From Rhodospirillales bacterium (lineage in GTDB: Bacteria; Pseudomonadota; Alphaproteobacteria; Rhodospirillales; SHVQ01): a DNA stretch of 64,000 bases. Within the stretch, counting starts at the first letter, position 1. Each line of letters begins with the position of its first letter. The notes beneath the pieces were generated by a model. The model ran no database searches, was not told the DNA's origin, and saw nothing but the letters and a program-made list of their open reading frames with translations. The stretch is from positions 1 to 64,000 of the forward strand of contig SHVQ01000011.1 of the NCBI GenBank assembly GCA_009694195.1, read 5' to 3'. Made by a program: the position numbers and the translations under genes. Below are positions 7,461 through 17,684 of this stretch, one piece after another.

Positions 7461-8732
7461 TCAGCCGAAAAATTCCTTCACGACGCCGATCGCATCGACC
7501 AGCGTATCCACTTCTTTCTTGGTGTTGTAGAGACCGAAGGAGGCGCGCGCCGTCGCCGCCACGCCGAAGCGGTCCATCACCGGCTGGGCGCAGTGGTGGC
7601 CGGCCCTCACCGCCACGCCGGCGCGGTCGAGGATGGTCCCGATGTCGTGGGCATGGGCCTCCTTCATCACGAAGGCGACGATGGCGGCTTTGTCCTTGGC
7701 CCGGCCGTGAATCTCGAGGCCGTCGATCCTGGAGAGCCGCTCGGTTGCATAGGCGAGGAGCCCGCTTTCGTGGGCCCCGATGTTGTCGAGGCCGAGCGCG
7801 CTCACGTAATCGACCGCGGCGCCGAGGCCGACCGCCTCGACGATCGCGGGCGTTCCCGCCTCGAACCGGTGGGGAGAGTTTTTGTAAGTGGTCTTCTCGA
7901 AGCTCACGGACGCGATCATCTCGCCGCCGCCCTGGTAGGGCGGCATGGAATTCAAGAGATCGAGCCGGCCCCAGAGCACGCCGATGCCGGTGGGCCCGTA
8001 AAGCTTATGGCTCGAGAAGACGTAGAAGTCGGCGCCCAGCGCCTGCACGTCCACGGGCATATGGGGCACGGCCTGGCAGCCGTCGACCAGAACCCTGGCC
8101 CCCCGCGCGTGGGCGAGGCGGACGATCTCGCGCATCGGCGTGATCGTGCCGAGCGCGTTCGATACGTGGGTGATCGCGACGATCTTGGTCTTCGGCGACA
8201 GCAGCTTCTCGTAAGCGTCCAAGACGAAGCCGCCTTCGTCGTCGATGGGGGCGATCTTCAGCACGATCCCCTTCTCGTCGCGCAAGAGCTGCCACGGCAC
8301 GATGTTGGAGTGATGCTCCATATGGGAGATCACCACTTCGTCGCCGGGCTTGAGGAACGCGCGGCCGTAGGTGGCGGCGACCAGGTTGATCGCCTCGGTC
8401 GCGCCGCGGGTGAAAATCACCTCGTCGACGGAGGGCGCGTTGATGAAGCGGGCGACTTTCTCCCGCGCCGCCTCGAAGGCGTCGGTCGCGGTCTGGCTCA
8501 GCTTGTGCACGCCGCGGTGGACGTTCGCGTAATAGGTTTCGTAGGCCTTGGTCATCGAGTCGATGACGATGCGCGGCTTTTGCGCGCTGGCGCCGTTGTC
8601 GAGATAGACGAGCGGGCGGCCGTAAACGGTCTCCCGGAGGATCGGGAAATCCTGCCGGACCCTTTCCACGTCGAACGCCGCCGTCGAATTGTTGCCCGCG
8701 ACCGCTTTGAGTGCCGACTGTCCGGGCGTCAT
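7461..8732 (-). CDS. sufS: Cysteine desulfurase SufS (group II)
   Basis: This 423-residue PLP enzyme converts L-cysteine to alanine and an enzyme persulfide. The PLP lysine is K243 (FSSHKLYGPTG) and the persulfide cysteine is about C381 in RAGHHCAQP, the short-loop form typical of SufS. The start at 8732 overlaps the sufD stop as ATGA. An ATG at 8762 inside sufD would add ten residues and is less likely. It is the third cysteine desulfurase in this operon. Confidence 0.95.
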   Translation of the reverse strand: MTPGQSALKAVAGNNSTAAFDVERVRQDFPILRETVYGRPLVYLDNGASAQKPRIVIDSMTKAYETYYANVHRGVHKLSQTATDAFEAAREKVARFINAPSVDEVIFTRGATEAINLVAATYGRAFLKPGDEVVISHMEHHSNIVPWQLLRDEKGIVLKIAPIDDEGGFVLDAYEKLLSPKTKIVAITHVSNALGTITPMREIVRLAHARGARVLVDGCQAVPHMPVDVQALGADFYVFSSHKLYGPTGIGVLWGRLDLLNSMPPYQGGGEMIASVSFEKTTYKNSPHRFEAGTPAIVEAVGLGAAVDYVSALGLDNIGAHESGLLAYATERLSRIDGLEIHGRAKDKAAIVAFVMKEAHAHDIGTILDRAGVAVRAGHHCAQPVMDRFGVAATARASFGLYNTKKEVDTLVDAIGVVKEFFG

Positions 8733-10075
8733 CGGCCCCTCCACTGTTCCTGCAGATAGCATTGCGCCGGAAGCCAATGGACGACCTTGTCCATCATCGC
8801 CTCCCGCACGCCGATATCCGAGACTTCCTCCACCGCTTCCGCGAGGAAGGCCTGAACCAGGAGATTGCGCGCGAGCGCTTCCGGGATCCCGCGCGAGCGC
8901 AAATAGAAGAGCTGCGCGGCATCGAGCTGCCCCGCCGCGGCGCCGTGGCTGCATTTCACGTCGTCGGTGTAAATTTCCAATTCCGGCTTCTGGTCGATCT
9001 CGGCGCCGGCCGAAAGGAGGAGGGCCTTGCTGAGCTGGTGGCCATCCGACTTCTGCGCCCCCTTGTGCACGACGATGCGGCCCTGGAACACCGCGCGGGA
9101 CTCATCGTCGAGCACGCCCTTGAACACTTCGCGGGACGACGTGTGCGGCGCCAGGTGCTCGATCACGGTCGTGTTGTCGCAGTGCTCGGCGCCGCGCATG
9201 AGGTAAGCCCCGTTGAGCTTGCAGGAGGCGCCCGGGGCGGCGAGCCGAATCGAAACCTCGCTCCGGGAAAGGCGTCCGCCGACGGCAAGCCCGAAGGCCT
9301 CGTAATGAGCGTCGCGCCCGACCCGGACATGGGCGGTCGCGAGGTTGATCGCGTCGATCGACTCGGCCTCGACCGTGTAGTGGCGCAAGCTGCCGCCGTC
9401 CCGCACGTCCACCTCGGTCGCGCCGTTGACGAAATAGGCGCCGGCGCCGAGCCCGACGTGGTGGACGAGGACGGTCGCGCTCGCCCCCTCTTCCACGAGA
9501 ATCAGGTTGCGGGGCGAATACATGATCGGCCGGTCGGTGAGGCCGCTCACGTGGACGATCTCGATCGGAAGGTCGAGAGATGTGCCGCGCGCGATCTTCA
9601 CCACCACGCCGCTGTCCATCAACGCGGTGTTGAGGGCGAAGAAGGCCTGCGGCGTTTCGCCGGCGACGCGTCCCAGGTGGTCGGCGATCCAGCCGGAACC
9701 GGCCGCGAGGGCCTTGGCCAAGGGCTCGATGGAGACGCCCGCCGGCAAGCCGGCGACGTTGGACAATTCCTGGCGATAAAGACCGTTGATGAAGACGATG
9801 CGGGCGGCCGCACCCTTCAAGAGCGCAGGGATGACGTCGACGTTGATCCGCCCGTCCGCTTCGGTCGCCGGGCGGAACTGCGTATCCTCGAAGGGCCGGA
9901 GACGCGTGTAGCGCCAGGCCTCGAGCTTCGCCGTCGGCAGGCCGAGGGTGCGGAACCGCTCGCGCCCTTGCGCGCGCAAGTTGGCGAGCCAGGGAAGGCC
10001 GCGCCCGGGGAGCGCGCCCTTGCCGGCATCGAAGCCCTGCAGCAACTGGTCGGCCGAAATCGCTTGTCGCGCCAT
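8729..10075 (-). CDS. sufD: SUF scaffold subunit SufD
   Basis: The 448-residue protein of the SufB/SufD family has a beta-helix core and the C-terminal block CSHGAAAGQLDAAQLFYLRSRGI that identifies the family. The conserved Cys and His of this block (in DDVKCSHGA) are kept. SufD pairs with SufB and the SufC ATPase in the SufBC2D scaffold that builds clusters. The gene is 17 bp downstream of sufC and overlaps sufS by 4 bp. Confidence 0.95.
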   Translation of the reverse strand: MARQAISADQLLQGFDAGKGALPGRGLPWLANLRAQGRERFRTLGLPTAKLEAWRYTRLRPFEDTQFRPATEADGRINVDVIPALLKGAAARIVFINGLYRQELSNVAGLPAGVSIEPLAKALAAGSGWIADHLGRVAGETPQAFFALNTALMDSGVVVKIARGTSLDLPIEIVHVSGLTDRPIMYSPRNLILVEEGASATVLVHHVGLGAGAYFVNGATEVDVRDGGSLRHYTVEAESIDAINLATAHVRVGRDAHYEAFGLAVGGRLSRSEVSIRLAAPGASCKLNGAYLMRGAEHCDNTTVIEHLAPHTSSREVFKGVLDDESRAVFQGRIVVHKGAQKSDGHQLSKALLLSAGAEIDQKPELEIYTDDVKCSHGAAAGQLDAAQLFYLRSRGIPEALARNLLVQAFLAEAVEEVSDIGVREAMMDKVVHWLPAQCYLQEQWRGR

Positions 10076-10092
10076 ATCCGCTTTCTGCCCTT

Positions 10093-10854
10093 CTACTCGG
10101 CCGCCACGGCTTTGAATTCCGCGTAACCCGTGCGCTCGAGCTCGGCCGCCAGCTCCTTGCCGCCGGAGCGCTGGATGCGCCCGTGCGCGAGCACGTGCAC
10201 GCGGTCCGGCTCGATGTAGCTCAACAGCCGCTGATAGTGCGTGATCACGAGGGTCGAGCGTTCGGGCGAGCGCAGGCGGTTGACGCCGGCGGCGACGATC
10301 TTGAGGGCGTCGATGTCGAGGCCGCTGTCGGTCTCGTCCAGCACCGCGAGGAGGGGCTGGAGGACGGCCATCTGCAGGATCTCGTTCCGCTTCTTCTCGC
10401 CGCCGGAGAACCCGGCGTTGACCGAGCGCTTGAGCATGTCGTCCGGGATGCCCAGCTCCTTCGTCTGCCGGCGCAAGAGCTTCACGAACTGCATGGCGTC
10501 GAGCTCGGACTCGCCGCGCGACCGCCGGATCGCGTTCAACGCCTCTTTCAGGAACGTCGTGTTGGTGACGCCGGGGATCTCGACCGGATACTGAAAGGCG
10601 AGAAACACGCCCTTCGCCGCCCGCTCCTCCGGCTGCATCGGGGCCAGGTCTTCGCCCCGGAAGAGAATTTGACCCTTGGTGATCTCGTAGCCCTCGCGGC
10701 CGGCGATGACGTAGGAGAGCGTGCTCTTGCCGGAGCCGTTCGGCCCCATGATCGCGTGCACTTCGCCCGCCGGAAGCGCGAGATCGAGACCTTTCAATAT
10801 CTCTTTCTCGCCGACCGTCACGTGCAGGTTCTTGATGTCGAGCATCGGTCCCAT
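10093..10854 (-). CDS. sufC: SUF ATPase SufC
   Basis: The 253-residue ABC-type ATPase has Walker A GPNGSGKSTL, a signature FSGGEKKRNE and Walker B LAVLDETDSGLD, all diagnostic of SufC rather than a transporter ATPase. The first ATG (10854) has an AAGGA ribosome site seven bases upstream, so it is preferred over the ATG nine bases later. It powers conformational change of the SufBC2D complex in the cytoplasm. Confidence 0.96.
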   Translation of the reverse strand: MGPMLDIKNLHVTVGEKEILKGLDLALPAGEVHAIMGPNGSGKSTLSYVIAGREGYEITKGQILFRGEDLAPMQPEERAAKGVFLAFQYPVEIPGVTNTTFLKEALNAIRRSRGESELDAMQFVKLLRRQTKELGIPDDMLKRSVNAGFSGGEKKRNEILQMAVLQPLLAVLDETDSGLDIDALKIVAAGVNRLRSPERSTLVITHYQRLLSYIEPDRVHVLAHGRIQRSGGKELAAELERTGYAEFKAVAAE

Positions 10855-10872
10855 TGTCGATTCCTTAAAGCG

Positions 10873-12330
<1,458 letters not shown>

Positions 12331-12366
12331 TACGTGTTCCTTCCTCTTACGTCCGCGGCAGTCGGT

Positions 12367-13584
12367 TCATGAAACGGCGATGCGCGCCCGGGTCTCCGGG
12401 GCGGCGTCGGCAGCATCGCGCGTGCGCAAGCGCGTGACCGCTTCGCGGATACGGCCGGCGGCATAGTCTACGTCGCTCTCGCTCGTGAACCGCCCGAGCC
12501 CGATCCGGAGCGAGCTTTCGATCTCCGCCTCGGCAAGGCCGAGGGCCGCGAGCACATGCGAGGGCTCCTTCGAAGCGGAGGCGCACGCGGCGCCGCTCGA
12601 AAGCGCGATATCCTTGAGCGCGAGCATCAGGTTCTCCCCCGTTACATCCGCGAAACTGAGATTGAGATTGCCGGGCACCCGCCGCTCCAGGTCGCCGTTG
12701 ACGCGGACGCCCGAGAGACCGCGAGAAATCCTCTCGTAAAGCCGCGCGCGCAAGGCTTGCAGGCGCGACGCCTCGGCGTCCATCTCGGCGACCGCGATCT
12801 CGGCCGCCCGTCCGAACCCGACGGCGAGCGGCGCCGGGAGCGTGCCCGACCGCAAGCCTTCTTCCTGGCCGCCGCCGTCCATCTCGGGCACGAGGCGGAC
12901 GCGCGGGCGGCGGCGGACGTAGAGCGCGCCGATGCCCTTCGGCCCGTACATCTTGTGGGCGGAGAGGCTCATCAGGTCGATCTTCATCGCCTCCACGTCG
13001 AGGGGAATTTTCCCTGCGGCCTGCGCGCAGTCGGTGTGGAAGAAAGCGCCGCGCGCGCGGGCCAATCGGCCGATCTCGGCCAGCGGCTGGATGACGCCGA
13101 TCTCATTGTTCACGCCCATGACGGAGACGAGGACGGTCTCCTTCGTGATCGCGGCGTCGAGCGCGGCCAGGTCGATCAGCCCCGCCTTGTCGACGGGAAG
13201 ATAAGTGACTCGAAAGCCTTCCCGCTCAAGCCGGCGGGCGGTCGCAAGCACGCATTTGTGCTCGGTCGCGAGCGTCACGATGTGATTCTTCTTCGCAGCG
13301 TACGCGCGGGCGACGCCTTTCAGGGCGAGGTTGTTGGCCTCGGTCGCACCCGACGTGAAGACGATCTCGCGGGCCGTCGCGCCGATCAGCGCCGCCACCT
13401 GCCCACGGGCGATCTCGACCGCGTCCGCGGCCTCCCAGCCGTACGGGTGGCTCACGGAATGGGGGTTGCCGAACCGCTTGCCGAAATAGGGCAGCATCGC
13501 GTCCACCACGCGCGGATCGGCCGGCGTGGTCGCCTGGTAATCCAGATAGAGTGGCGTCCGCTCGTTGATCATTGCCCGTTCCAT
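12367..13584 (-). CDS. Cysteine desulfurase, IscS-like (group I)
   Basis: The 405-residue class-V aminotransferase fold has the opening motif YLDYQATTP, the PLP lysine in SLSAHKMYGPKG, and the mobile-loop cysteine in SSGAACASASKEPSHVL. That loop is very close to IscS (SSGSACTSASLEPSYVL). The start at 13584 is preferred because GAGG lies five bases upstream. An ATG at 13611 would overlap the preceding gene. It follows a second, different desulfurase by eight bases. It is a likely sulfur donor for MnmA at the other end of the operon, by analogy with IscS. Confidence 0.9.
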   Translation of the reverse strand: MERAMINERTPLYLDYQATTPADPRVVDAMLPYFGKRFGNPHSVSHPYGWEAADAVEIARGQVAALIGATAREIVFTSGATEANNLALKGVARAYAAKKNHIVTLATEHKCVLATARRLEREGFRVTYLPVDKAGLIDLAALDAAITKETVLVSVMGVNNEIGVIQPLAEIGRLARARGAFFHTDCAQAAGKIPLDVEAMKIDLMSLSAHKMYGPKGIGALYVRRRPRVRLVPEMDGGGQEEGLRSGTLPAPLAVGFGRAAEIAVAEMDAEASRLQALRARLYERISRGLSGVRVNGDLERRVPGNLNLSFADVTGENLMLALKDIALSSGAACASASKEPSHVLAALGLAEAEIESSLRIGLGRFTSESDVDYAAGRIREAVTRLRTRDAADAAPETRARIAVS

Positions 13585-13591
13585 GGATGCC

Positions 13592-14707
13592 TCACGCGGC
13601 CACGCGGGCACCCGCCCGCGAGAAAATGGCGCCCCACGTCTCGACGAACCGCGTCACATCGTCAGCCACAGTGGTGCGGCCGAGGCTGACGCGGATCGCG
13701 CAACTCGCGTCCTCCGGCGCAACGCCCATGGCGGCAAGAACATGACTCCTGGCGACCCGGCCGGACGAGCAAGCGGCGCCCGCGCTGACCGCGATGCCTT
13801 CAAGGTCGAACGCGATGACCTGGGTCTCGCTGTCCACGCCCGGCATGGAGAGACAGCTCGTGTTGGGAAGCCGATCGGCTGTTCGCCCGAACACCTGGAC
13901 GCCCCGGGCCATGGACGTGACCGCCTTTTCGAGGCCGTCCCGCCACGCCGCGAGCGTAGCCATATGCGCAAAATCAGCCGCTGCCTGTTCGGCGGCGGCG
14001 CCGAACCCAGCGATCCCGGGAGCGTTCTCGGTTCCGGCCCGGCGACCGCGCTCCTGTCCGCCGCCTCGAATCAAAGCGTGGAGCGTGACCTCGGGAGCGA
14101 CGACCAAGGCGCCGACGCCGGCCGGACCGCCAATCTTGTGGGCGGAGAGCGTCAGCATGTGGAGTCCGAGCGCCGCGAGATCGAGCGGAATCTTGCCTGC
14201 CGCCTGCACGGCATCGCAGTGAACGAGCGCGCCATGTCGTTTCGCCAGGAGCGCAACGTCGGCGACCGGCTGCAAGACGCCGGTCTCGTTATTGGCGGCC
14301 ATGACGGAGACAAGGGCGGGCTCCGAAGACGCCGCCAGCAGCCGCTCGAGCGCCCGGAGATCGACGACGCCCTTCGTATCCACGGGCACGGTCTCCGGGC
14401 CATCGGCGGCGTGGAGTACGGAAACATGTTCAACCGATGACACGACGATCCGCCGCCGCCCGCACCCCGTAAGCGCGAGCGTGTTGGCTTCCGTGCCGCC
14501 GCTTGTGAACAGAACATCAGCCGGGCGCGCGACGACAAGGGCCGCCACGCGCTCGCGGGCGTCCTCGATCGCGCGCCGCACCACGCGCCCGAACCGGTGC
14601 ACGGACGAGCCGTTCCCCGTAAGTGCCAGCGCCGACGCGACCGCGCGCGCCGCTTCGGGGCGCACCGGCGTCGTCGCGTTGTGATCGAGATAAACGGCCT
14701 TTTCCAT
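13592..14707 (-). CDS. Cysteine desulfurase, NifS-like (group I), paralogue
   Basis: The 371-residue protein opens with AVYLDHNATTP, has the PLP lysine in TLSAHKIGGPAG and the active-site cysteine in SAGAACSSGRVARSHVL. It is clearly homologous to the next gene but diverged, and its mobile loop has R and V where IscS has S and E. The ATG at 14707 gives the family N-terminus; an upstream GTG at 14734 would add nine residues. It lies between iscR and the IscS-like gene. Whether it serves cluster assembly or a separate sulfur pathway cannot be told from sequence. Confidence 0.88.
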   Translation of the reverse strand: MEKAVYLDHNATTPVRPEAARAVASALALTGNGSSVHRFGRVVRRAIEDARERVAALVVARPADVLFTSGGTEANTLALTGCGRRRIVVSSVEHVSVLHAADGPETVPVDTKGVVDLRALERLLAASSEPALVSVMAANNETGVLQPVADVALLAKRHGALVHCDAVQAAGKIPLDLAALGLHMLTLSAHKIGGPAGVGALVVAPEVTLHALIRGGGQERGRRAGTENAPGIAGFGAAAEQAAADFAHMATLAAWRDGLEKAVTSMARGVQVFGRTADRLPNTSCLSMPGVDSETQVIAFDLEGIAVSAGAACSSGRVARSHVLAAMGVAPEDASCAIRVSLGRTTVADDVTRFVETWGAIFSRAGARVAA

Positions 14708-14740
14708 TGTGATGTGCGCGATCCTATTCCGCACGTGGGC

Positions 14741-15226
14741 CTATTCCGCCGCGTGGGGCGTTTGGCTGCGCTGCTGCTGTTCATGGCGGAACAGCATGCC
14801 GCTCGACCCCAGCACGCGCCGGTTGACGACGTCGGCGAGCGAAACCGAGCTCAAATAGAGATAAATTTGGTTGCCGAGCTCTTCCCACAGATCGTGGGTA
14901 AGACATCGGCCTTTGCCCGAGCCGATGCATCCGTCGGCCGACCCGCTCTTACATCGAGTCGCCTTGATCGGCTCATTCACCGCGAGAATGATGTCGGAGA
15001 CCCGTGTGTCCGAGATCTCGCGGGCCAGCAGGTATCCGCCGCCGGGACCGCGCACGCTTTTGACGAGGCCGCCTTTTCTCAATCTTCCGAACAACTGCTC
15101 CAAATAGGAGAGCGAAATCTCCTGCCGATGAGCCACATCGGCAAGCGCAATCGGCTTGCCGTCGCTATGCGTGGCAAGATCGACCATCGCCATGACCGCG
15201 TACCGGCCTTTCGTGCTCAACTTCAC
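14741..15226 (-). CDS. iscR: Rrf2-family Fe-S regulator IscR
   Basis: The 161-residue protein has an N-terminal winged helix (MKLSTKGRYAVMAMVDLA). Its [2Fe-2S] ligand set is C92, C100, C108 and H111 (E. coli IscR uses C92, C98, C104, H107). The spacing between cysteines is two residues longer than in E. coli at each step. Holo-IscR represses SUF/ISC promoters and derepression follows when clusters are scarce. The gene is second in the operon, after cysE. A matching operator lies at 16151-16163, so autoregulation through the cysE promoter is likely. Confidence 0.93.
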   Translation of the reverse strand: MKLSTKGRYAVMAMVDLATHSDGKPIALADVAHRQEISLSYLEQLFGRLRKGGLVKSVRGPGGGYLLAREISDTRVSDIILAVNEPIKATRCKSGSADGCIGSGKGRCLTHDLWEELGNQIYLYLSSVSLADVVNRRVLGSSGMLFRHEQQQRSQTPHAAE

Positions 15227-15269
15227 GGCTTCATCTCCTTCGCTAGCGAATCCACACTGGCGGCTTCCC

Positions 15270-16046
15270 TCACGACATCCGTCGCGAAACGACGACGGCG
15301 GGTTCGTCCTTAACCTCGTCCGAGGGGCGAGACGGCGTCTTGGTGCGGGCGGGGGGGCCCTTCGATGCCAGTTCCTCCACCCGTTGGCTCAGAACCGTCA
15401 GCTGACTTTGAAGGGCTTCGATCGTCTGCAACACGGGGTCCGGGCAGCCCTCTGCCGGCGTGCCATAGGCGACGAATTCCTTCGTGCGGGCCTTGTTTTG
15501 GTTTTGCGGCATGACCACCTGGGCCGGATTTCCGACGGCCGTCACGCCGAAGGGGACATCCTTCGTGACCACGGCATTGGCGCCGATCCGGGCGCCCTCG
15601 CCGACGACCACGGGCCCGAGAATGGCGGCGCCGCAACCGATGATGGCGCCGTCCAGGAGGGTCGGGTGCCGTTTGTGACCCGCCTGGGTGTAAGAATTCA
15701 CGGAGGGCGCAATGCCGCCGAGCGTCACCCCCTGATAAAGCGTGACGTCGTCCCCGATGATCGCCGTTTCGCCGATAACGACGCCTGTCCCGTGGTCGAT
15801 CACGAAGCGCCGCCCAATCTCCGCACCCGGGTGAATCTCGATGGCCGTTAATATTTTGCCGATATGAGAGATCAGGCGGGCCAGCAGGTGCCAGCCGCGC
15901 CGCCAAAGCGCGTGCGAGGCCCGGTGAACGAGGACGGCATGGAAGCCCGGATAGCAAAGGACGATCTCGGCACTCGAGCGCGCTGCGGGGTCGCGCACCT
16001 TGAAGGCCTCGATGTCCTCCCGAATTCTCTTGAAAAGCATGGGCAT
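15270..16046 (-). CDS. cysE: Serine O-acetyltransferase CysE
   Basis: This 258-residue hexapeptide-repeat acetyltransferase makes O-acetylserine, the cysteine precursor. Visible are the N-terminal helix [17 protein letters not shown], the left-handed beta-helix ([20 protein letters not shown]), the active-site [11 protein letters not shown] motif and the GHKRHPTL loop. The C-terminus has a coiled-coil-like extension ([16 protein letters not shown]) and a Pro/Arg tail. Two ATGs two codons apart (16046, 16040) are both possible. It heads the SUF operon, so cysteine supply is tied to cluster assembly under IscR control. Confidence 0.93.
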   Translation of the reverse strand: MPMLFKRIREDIEAFKVRDPAARSSAEIVLCYPGFHAVLVHRASHALWRRGWHLLARLISHIGKILTAIEIHPGAEIGRRFVIDHGTGVVIGETAIIGDDVTLYQGVTLGGIAPSVNSYTQAGHKRHPTLLDGAIIGCGAAILGPVVVGEGARIGANAVVTKDVPFGVTAVGNPAQVVMPQNQNKARTKEFVAYGTPAEGCPDPVLQTIEALQSQLTVLSQRVEELASKGPPARTKTPSRPSDEVKDEPAVVVSRRMS

Positions 16047-16136
16047 AACACTATTTATTGCGGGTCCTGGACGATCCCTGCGGCGGCCCAAAGGTCGGGC
16101 CTCCGTCTGGTGGTGTATGACCCTCTTCTGGAAGAA

Positions 16137-16165
16137 GATATAGGAAGCCCGACTAATTGAGTCAA
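16137..16165 (-). promoter_or_regulatory. Promoter with IscR box for the cysE-suf operon
   Basis: Read on the minus strand, TTGACT (16165-16160) is followed after 17 bases by TATATC (16142-16137), a good sigma-70 promoter. Overlapping the -35 is the inverted repeat GACT-N5-AGTC (16151-16163) followed by GGG, which matches the type-1 IscR site seen in alphaproteobacteria (CTTGACT...AGTCGGG). Transcription would start near 16130, leaving a leader of about 85 bases before cysE. The box lies about 110 bp from the divergent hydrolase gene. Confidence 0.8.
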
Positions 16166-16271
16166 GAATTCTCGGTCGGAATCCTTTGGTTTAGCCGATA
16201 TTTGTCGATATGGGTAATCAGGTTTTGACCACCGTGACCGTAGCCATTCTCAGCGACAGCGACCGTCCGTC

Positions 16272-16922
16272 ATGCCGGAAGTGATTTTCAACGGCGCCGA
16301 CGGCCGGCTCGAAGGCCGCTACCAACAGTCCAAGCGCCTCAACGCCCCCCTCGCGCTCCTGCTGCACCCGCACCCGCAGCACGGGGGAACCATGAACAAC
16401 CGGGTCGTGTATGCGCTCTACCAGTGCTTCGTGAGGGCGGGGTTCTCGGCCCTCCGGTTCAATTTCCGGGGTGTCGGGCGCTCGCAGGGCCGCTTCGACA
16501 ACGGCCAAGGGGAGCTCAGCGACGCGGCCTCGGCGCTCGATTGGATGCAGGCCCAAAACCCAAACTCGAGCGGCTGCTGGATCGGCGGCTTTTCCTTCGG
16601 CGCCTGGATCGCCATGCAGCTCTTGATGCGGCGCCCCGAAATTTCCGCCTTCATCACGGTTGCGCCCCCCGCCAGCCTGCATGATTTCACGTTTCTCGCG
16701 CCGTGCCCGGCATCGGGCCTCATCATTCACGGCGACAAGGACGAGCTCGTCCCCTTGGCCTCGGTCGAGAAGCTCTCGCAGAAGCTGGCGAGCCAGAAGA
16801 ACATCGTTATCGACTACCAGGTCATCCGCGGCAGCGATCACTTCTTCCGCTCCTACCTGGACGCGGTGGAAGAAACCGTCGACGGCTACCTCAAGAAGAT
16901 GCTGACGAAGGCCGCGGCTTAG
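16272..16922 (+). CDS. Alpha/beta hydrolase (COG2945-like)
   Basis: The 216-residue protein has an oxyanion-type HPHPQHGGTMNN loop, a nucleophile elbow GGFSFGA (Ser), an acid residue in HGDKDELVP and the catalytic histidine in GSDHFF. This pattern fits the small dienelactone-hydrolase-like COG2945 group. The substrate is unknown. It is divergent from cysE and shares the region with the IscR box. In some other alphaproteobacteria I recall a gene of this group inside the iscR-suf operon, so a link to Fe-S metabolism is plausible. That is recollection and inference. Confidence 0.85.
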   Translation: MPEVIFNGADGRLEGRYQQSKRLNAPLALLLHPHPQHGGTMNNRVVYALYQCFVRAGFSALRFNFRGVGRSQGRFDNGQGELSDAASALDWMQAQNPNSSGCWIGGFSFGAWIAMQLLMRRPEISAFITVAPPASLHDFTFLAPCPASGLIIHGDKDELVPLASVEKLSQKLASQKNIVIDYQVIRGSDHFFRSYLDAVEETVDGYLKKMLTKAAA

Positions 16923-16932
16923 CGTCCTTTCC

Positions 16933-17048
16933 GTCGTTCCCGCGTCCCAAGGGGGATTTTTGCGGGGGATTCCCCCGCAGACCCCGGGCGCCTCGCACGC
17001 CTCATCCTGAGGAACGCCCGTAGGGCGCGTCTCGAAGGATGGGGTCCT
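16933..17048. repeat. Dispersed intergenic repeat, copy C (partial)
   Basis: This shares the GTTCCCGCGTCC opening, CCTCATCCTGAGGA and CGTCTCGAAGGA blocks with 3247-3440. It also contains a GCGGGGGATTCCCCCGC hairpin. It lies between two convergent genes and may serve as a terminator. Confidence 0.7.
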
Positions 17049-17059
17049 GGCCCGACTGC

Positions 17060-17638
17060 CTACTGCAGCAGGAACTTCTTGAACAGCACCGAGTTCGCGC
17101 GCGCGGGCGAGATCGCGCCGTTGACGATGGTGGTGAGCTCCTCGCGCAGCTTTTCGGCGCCCGCCTTGCCGACCAAGTCCTGGCGCTCTTGATTGCGCAA
17201 GTACATTTGCGGGCGGTCGAAGATGCGCGCTTGCACGTCGACGAGCCGCTGGCGGTCCTTTTCGGGAATTTCCACGGTGAGCTGGTACTTGAGAAAGGCC
17301 GACTTGCAGGCGCCTGTCTTCAGGTCCACCAGCTGCTCCGGATAATCGTGAAAGACGACCGGGCCGAATTCCACCGCGGCACTTTTTTGCGGGGCCTTGG
17401 CCGTTTCTCCGGATGGCGGCGTTTGCGATCCGCTTATGAGGTAATAGGCGACGCCGCCGATCGCCAGGACCACGGCCAATCCGGCCGCCGCGAGGATCAA
17501 CTTGGCTTTCCCCCCGACCGGCGGAGCACCATCGTCATCCGGGGCCGCCTCCACCTTCGGGTCCTTCGCTGCGGCATCGGCTTTCGCCGCCTCCGCACCC
17601 TTCGGCGGTGTCTTCGGGTCTGGTTTCGGCTCGCTCAT
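17060..17638 (-). CDS. fliL: FliL-like flagellar basal-body protein, orphan
   Basis: The 192-residue protein has a Lys/Ala/Pro-rich cytoplasmic N-terminus (about 1-45), one transmembrane helix (about 46-68) and a periplasmic FliL domain (about 85-192). That domain has the typical block FHDYPEQLVDLKT...FLKYQLTVEIP. FliL associates with the flagellar motor stator. No other flagellar gene is present in 64 kb, so either the flagellar genes are elsewhere or this protein has another job. It is the last gene of the glnE-fkbM-bcp run. Confidence 0.8.
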   Translation of the reverse strand: MSEPKPDPKTPPKGAEAAKADAAAKDPKVEAAPDDDGAPPVGGKAKLILAAAGLAVVLAIGGVAYYLISGSQTPPSGETAKAPQKSAAVEFGPVVFHDYPEQLVDLKTGACKSAFLKYQLTVEIPEKDRQRLVDVQARIFDRPQMYLRNQERQDLVGKAGAEKLREELTTIVNGAISPARANSVLFKKFLLQ

Positions 17639-17684
17639 CTCTCTTGTTCCCTTTTTTCCCGCGCGTCATTAAACGGAAACGGCC

